Assembly: GCA_022885665.1 (NCBI GenBank)
Contig: JAGQDJ010000159.1
Span: 59,613-123,612, forward strand
Origin: Triops longicaudatus
Taxonomy: Eukaryota; Arthropoda; Branchiopoda; Notostraca; Triopsidae
Reading direction: 5' to 3'
Length of the DNA: 64,000 nt
Part shown: positions 60,610-64,000 of the stretch, piece after piece
Numbering within the stretch: position 1 is the first letter of the stretch
Layout: each line of letters begins with the position of its first letter
The notes under the pieces: model-generated
Seen by the model: only the letters and a program-made list of their open reading frames with translations
Told to the model about the DNA's origin: nothing
The model's database searches: none
Program-made: the position numbers and the translations under genes

Positions 60610-61095
60610 GTGGAGAGTGTAAAGTTGGATGAGCCTGTGAAGACTGAGGAGAAAGTAACTCCACTTGTTCAAGCCGTTCCCGCCGTTTCTACCATCCCTC
60701 AGAAGCCCCAAGTTGAATCCCCGGTCCAGGTCGCTCCAACTCTCGCCCCTCCCAAGCAAGCTTCGCCTCCAAAGGAAGTTCCTGTTGTTAAACAGGAACA
60801 ACCAGTCAAGGGCAACAAAAAGGCAGGAAAATCCGGCAAGAAGGAACAAGCTAAGGCCGAAACAGTGGAGCCAGCGAAAGAAGAACCCAAACCTGCTCCT
60901 GTTGCTGCACCCGAAGCTGCTCAGCCTGCCTCTGTAAAGGCACCTGCAGCCGCCAACGTGGCTTCTCCGGTTGCGGAGGCTCCTGCTCAGCCCAAACCTG
61001 CTGCTGTTGCTCCTGCCCCAGTCGTGCAGAGTCCGGCTCCAGTAACAGCTGAGAAACCAGCGGCGAAGAAGGGTGGAAAGAAGGGCAAGAAGTGA
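60610..61095 (+). CDS. RPL4: Alternative last exon of RPL4: 161-residue Pro/Ala/Lys-rich tail
   Basis: After the acceptor GTTGTATAG an open frame of 161 codons runs to TGA at 61093-61095. It joins RPL4 exon 7 (ending 60183, phase 0) in frame if exon 8 is skipped, giving a protein of about 522 residues. Composition is rich in Pro, Ala, Lys, Val and Glu, with repeated PAAV/APVV words and the basic end AAKKGGKKGKK. Vertebrate L4 also has a long Ala/Lys-rich tail, so the long form may be ancestral. When exon 8 is included, this exon becomes 3' UTR. The donor after exon 8 (GTAAGT at 60402) is strong. It could also be entirely UTR, but so long an open frame with such composition argues for coding use. 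Confidence 0.7.
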   Translation: MESVKLDEPVKTEEKVTPLVQAVPAVSTIPQKPQVESPVQVAPTLAPPKQASPPKEVPVVKQEQPVKGNKKAGKSGKKEQAKAETVEPAKEEPKPAPVAAPEAAQPASVKAPAAANVASPVAEAPAQPKPAAVAPAPVVQSPAPVTAEKPAAKKGGKKGKK

Positions 61096-61690
61096 GAGTG
61101 ATCTGTAATCGGTAGGACCGATTCGGGGCCCTGATTTCGGAAATACAAATGTTTACGGGCTAAACTGCTTTCTCTTGATTGTCGTGACAATAGAACTTGC
61201 GGGAAATATGATTCTTCTGTAAACATGTTTAAGGAGGGGAAAATGTTAGCTATTAATTAATTGGGATTTTCTGCAAACTACGCCATCATCGCAATAAAAT
61301 GGCGTTCCAGTATTCTTTGAAAGCGCAATGAATTTTTTTTACAGGGTAGATAAAGCAAGTAAAGGATTCAAATTAGCCTCGTACGGTGAAAATTTAGTTT
61401 AAACTTGTAAAAGAGAAGAGGGTGGAGTGTTTTGGAAGAAACGAAGCAAAAGGAGTGAGAATGAAAACTTTCGGAAACAAGTGAACCAAAATTTTCATTA
61501 ATCGGTCGTAAAGACCTGCCATCTAGTTTTGTTTCTGTGAATTAGGGAATAGTGTTATTGTTTACGTGTTATGGATGGAAGATTAGCTGGGAGTATTTCA
61601 TGACAATTTGCGTAAGTTAATATAAGATAGATAGGAAATATTGTAAGTGTACAATTTTTATTTTTTATGGGCAGTGCAATTACCTGCAAA
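61096..61690. other. RPL4 3' end and VTI1B upstream region
   Basis: Contains the RPL4 AATAAA at 61293-61298 and, right of it, AT-rich sequence that must hold the VTI1B promoter. No other gene. Confidence 0.55.
61293..61298 (+). terminator. Polyadenylation signal of RPL4
   Basis: AATAAA about 200 bp beyond the long-tail stop codon, serving either splice form. Confidence 0.65.
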
Positions 61691-62371
61691 ATGTCCTCCG
61701 AGAAATTTGAAACTTTGGATGAAGAATTACAAGTGCTGATTGACAAGCTTGAAGACAGGCTGACTAATGGAATATCCCGATCTTATGGTGAGGAGCGGAA
61801 GCAGCTTCTTCAAGAAGTTCAAAAGTGTCTGGACGAATGCAGACAGGCGATCTTCGAAATGGAGGCAGAAGCACGAGCTGCACCCGTTCACTTCCGCATG
61901 GACATGATTGCGAAAACGAGGACTTATCGGGAGAAAATAACTGAATTTACATTACAGCATAAGGCGCTGACTACAGCCGAATCACGAGCTACTCTTGCCC
62001 GTCAGTCTTTGTTTGAAGGAGGACCTAGCAGCGCTCAACAATATGGCGTAGACCAGAACATACGTCGAGTTGTAAACGAAGGTCAAGCTGTGCTTCAGCG
62101 AACATCAGATAGCATTTATAGGTCGACGCAAGTAGCTCTGGAGACAGAACAAATTGGTTCTGAAGTTATACAGGAATTAGGGACCCAAAGGGAAGTTTTG
62201 GTGAGGACGCAAAATCGACTGACAGAGACGGACGTTGAGATTGGAAGAAGTAGAAAAATTTTGAATTCAATGTACAGAAGAGTTATAACCAACAAACTGA
62301 TATTGATTCTTGTGATCATCGTAGAAATGAGTATTTTAGCAGGAGTTGTATACTACCGTTTCTTCGCATAG
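61691..62371 (+). CDS. VTI1B: VTI1B, endosomal/Golgi Qb-SNARE, single exon
   Basis: Qb-SNARE that acts in trans-Golgi and late-endosome fusion with syntaxins 7 and 8. One frame of 226 codons from the ATG at 61691 (MSSEKFETLDEELQ); an earlier in-frame ATG at 61667 would add eight residues and stands in a weaker context after a T run. The N-terminal three-helix domain has MEAEARAAPVHFR (residues about 58-70), matching MEEELRYAPLSFR of human VTI1B. The SNARE motif (about 138-200) contains STQVALETEQIGSEVIQELG, with the zero-layer Gln in GTQREVL. The tail anchor is LILILVIIVEMSILAGVVYY, ending RFFA. It resembles VTI1B more than VTI1A through ATETDQIGSEII-like and YYKFF-like ends. No introns. Confidence 0.92.
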   Translation: MSSEKFETLDEELQVLIDKLEDRLTNGISRSYGEERKQLLQEVQKCLDECRQAIFEMEAEARAAPVHFRMDMIAKTRTYREKITEFTLQHKALTTAESRATLARQSLFEGGPSSAQQYGVDQNIRRVVNEGQAVLQRTSDSIYRSTQVALETEQIGSEVIQELGTQREVLVRTQNRLTETDVEIGRSRKILNSMYRRVITNKLILILVIIVEMSILAGVVYYRFFA

Positions 62372-63891
62372 TCACTGTTCCATATTATTGACGCGACCAT
62401 GGCGTCCCTTTTTTATACCTTTCCCATGTGCCTTATCTTGATTGTCATTTTTCTTTGGTAACGTATGACGTAGCTAATCGTTCGAAGAAAGTCGTTTGTT
62501 GTGTAATGTAATATATATATATCAGTCAATATTTCCGTGCTCGTACGCTTTCATTCCAGTTCTACGTTTGGAACGCGATTTGAATGGTATTTGTCAAGCC
62601 TGTTTAGTTGGCTTCGTTAGCTCGCAGCTAACATGGCGTCTAAGTAAAAGCTAGAGCCGAAATACAGCCAACTTGTGTTGTGTAAATTAGTTTTCAGTGC
62701 CGCTAGTCTCATTCATGACTCTAGAAAAAAATACAATGGGGTAAGTGCTCCTACATAATCTAAAGCGGTTTGTTTTATGTAATCTAAGTTGTACCCGGCT
62801 CAATTGCCGTGAATAATTGTGTCGGCTGAGAAAAGGAATAAAGCTTGGTATATTTTGTTCCGACTCTGTTCAGGTTTTTCACTTAATAAAGCCGCATTAC
62901 TTAAATAGAACATTAATGTTTTCAACCTTTGACTTGTCCATAAAAAAGTATTTTTTGCTTCGTACGTGCCTGGTCAAATAGTTCTGTATTGTTGTGAAGT
63001 TAACAGCACCAGGCGTCGAAGAGTTGAAGACAAAATGTCTATTAGAAAAATAATCAATTATTGAAAAAAAAACAGTATTCAATATTACCGAGATCGTGAA
63101 TTTTTTCTTTTTTCGTAAAAAATATAATTCGTTCTGATTAGCAGAAGATGAAAGGTGTGAATCTTGTGTAGGTAACGAAAAAAATAGAAGTCGCGCAATT
63201 TCTACGCAATAAAATTAAACGAAAATTGTCACTTTTCATGTTTGTAAATTGAGACTAGTTGAAGTTTGCCGTAATCTAACGTACAAAGCAAATAACGTGC
63301 GTTACCTTCAACTGTCTGCGGGTAACCAATTAGCGAGAAAGCCGTGTAAATGAATTCTTTTTTATTTAACCATGACAACAAGCCATTAGTTGCGGTTTGG
63401 CCATTGATGCGAAAATTCATTTGAGTGGCGTGTTATTAACGCAGTACGGTTCATTTCAACGAATCCTTCTGGAGAAATGTCGGGTCAGATTTCCGAATAC
63501 TGAAGTGGCTGAGTTGAAAAATGCTCGGAGCAGTTTTCGCTCATGAATTTCTCTCTGCAAGCTGTCCTGTTACAGTATTGCACATATGTTCACTCCTTGG
63601 GCCTTCGTAGAGCCCAGCTCCCGTTTTTCTCCCAACATTTGCCTACTATGGCAAGTCAGAAGGAAAGCCATTTGCGGGGCCGCATACAGTCCAGTTCTCC
63701 TAGTAGTTTGTAAAGTGCTGGTGTTTTAAAAACCGGTTTTTTAAGGACCGTGGTAATTTTTCTCCTTTTCCTGACAAAAATGACAGCTTTTTTATTACTA
63801 TAATTTCTTTTACTTCCGGTTGAAGTGCTTGTCTAATCGAGCTATAATAGTATATACTAAGTCGTAGAATCATCCTAAATACCCGTACGTA
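62372..63891. other. Intergenic, right of VTI1B
   Basis: Contains two AATAAA sites after VTI1B, an AT microsatellite at 62510-62522, a small palindrome GTTAGCTCGCAGCTAAC at 62617-62633 followed by a YY1-like AACATGGCG, and AT-rich sequence. No gene is supported. Confidence 0.5.
62837..62842 (+). terminator. Polyadenylation signal, probably VTI1B
   Basis: AATAAA 466 bp after the VTI1B stop; a second copy follows at 62885-62890. Confidence 0.45.
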
Positions 63892-64000
63892 CAGTGGCGC
63901 AGCCAGGGGGTAGGCCCGGCAGGCCCAGGCCTACCCCGAAATCCTTAAAAAAAATTCTTGACTCCTCCTTTTCGCAATTGTAGCAGGTCTTACATTGATG
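63892..64000. mobile_element. hAT-type transposon terminus, cut by the window end
   Basis: CAGTGGCGCAGCCAGGGGGT at 63892 is a typical arthropod hAT end (CAGTGGCG.AGCCAGG). It is followed by GGCCCGGCAGGCCCAGGCC, GC-rich sequence unlike the AT-rich surroundings. The preceding 8 bases, CGTACGTA, may be the target duplication; the other end is outside the window. Confidence 0.6.

Noticed and set aside
62631..62645. ATGGCGTCTAA followed by GTAAAA as a first exon of a gene to the right
   Set aside because: Palindrome and YY1-like context are suggestive, but no second exon was found before the window end.
1..64000. tRNA genes, CRISPR arrays, bacterial operons
   Set aside because: No convincing tRNA B-box or repeat-spacer array was seen; gene structure is eukaryotic throughout.

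Overview
The window is nuclear DNA from an animal, most likely an arthropod and possibly a crustacean. Genes are split by GT-AG introns, many only 53-93 nt long. The central gene belongs to the arthropod Dpr immunoglobulin family. The heme oxygenase has the insect-type active site. The species cannot be named from the sequence. Nearly all genes below were assembled exon by exon; junctions were accepted only where reading phase, splice dinucleotides and family similarity agreed.

Left block (1-10.4 kb), dense and in mixed orientation. GTDC1/QTMAN tRNA-queuosine mannosyltransferase (minus, 5' five exons, runs off the left edge); UBE2Q ubiquitin-conjugating enzyme (minus, complete, nine exons); a C3orf38 homologue (minus); heme oxygenase (plus), head-to-head with C3orf38 across only 167 bp; and syntaxin-18 (minus), tail-to-tail with heme oxygenase. 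The C3orf38 intron carries a 17-base gap inside a poly-G tract.

Centre (about 10.4-45.6 kb), sparse. One Dpr-like two-Ig cell-surface gene on the plus strand accounts for all convincing coding exons between 30.4 and 40.8 kb. A candidate signal-peptide exon lies at 13.8 kb, giving a 16.5 kb first intron. The large introns hold inverted-repeat transposable elements, pogo/Tigger-like relics, short tandem repeats, a perfect CRE-type palindrome, and otherwise AT-rich sequence with no supported gene. The 3' end of the Dpr gene was not found.

Right block (45.6-62.4 kb), dense again. An intronless SLC37/OPA-type major facilitator (minus); LRRC28 (plus); MCC, the 'mutated in colorectal cancers' homologue (plus, eleven coding exons plus a candidate alternative first exon); BCAS2/SPF27, a Prp19-complex splicing factor (minus); ribosomal protein L4 (plus); and the intronless SNARE VTI1B (plus). 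RPL4 is the most interesting locus. Its introns hold four box C/D snoRNA candidates, two of them U18-like. Its last exons can give either a 17-residue or a 161-residue C-terminal tail. The window ends inside a probable hAT-type transposon.

Most genes are single-copy housekeeping genes (tRNA modification, ubiquitination, splicing, ribosome, ER/Golgi/endosome SNAREs). They sit side by side without forming one pathway. Two SNAREs (STX18, VTI1B) and several divergent gene pairs are the main shared themes.
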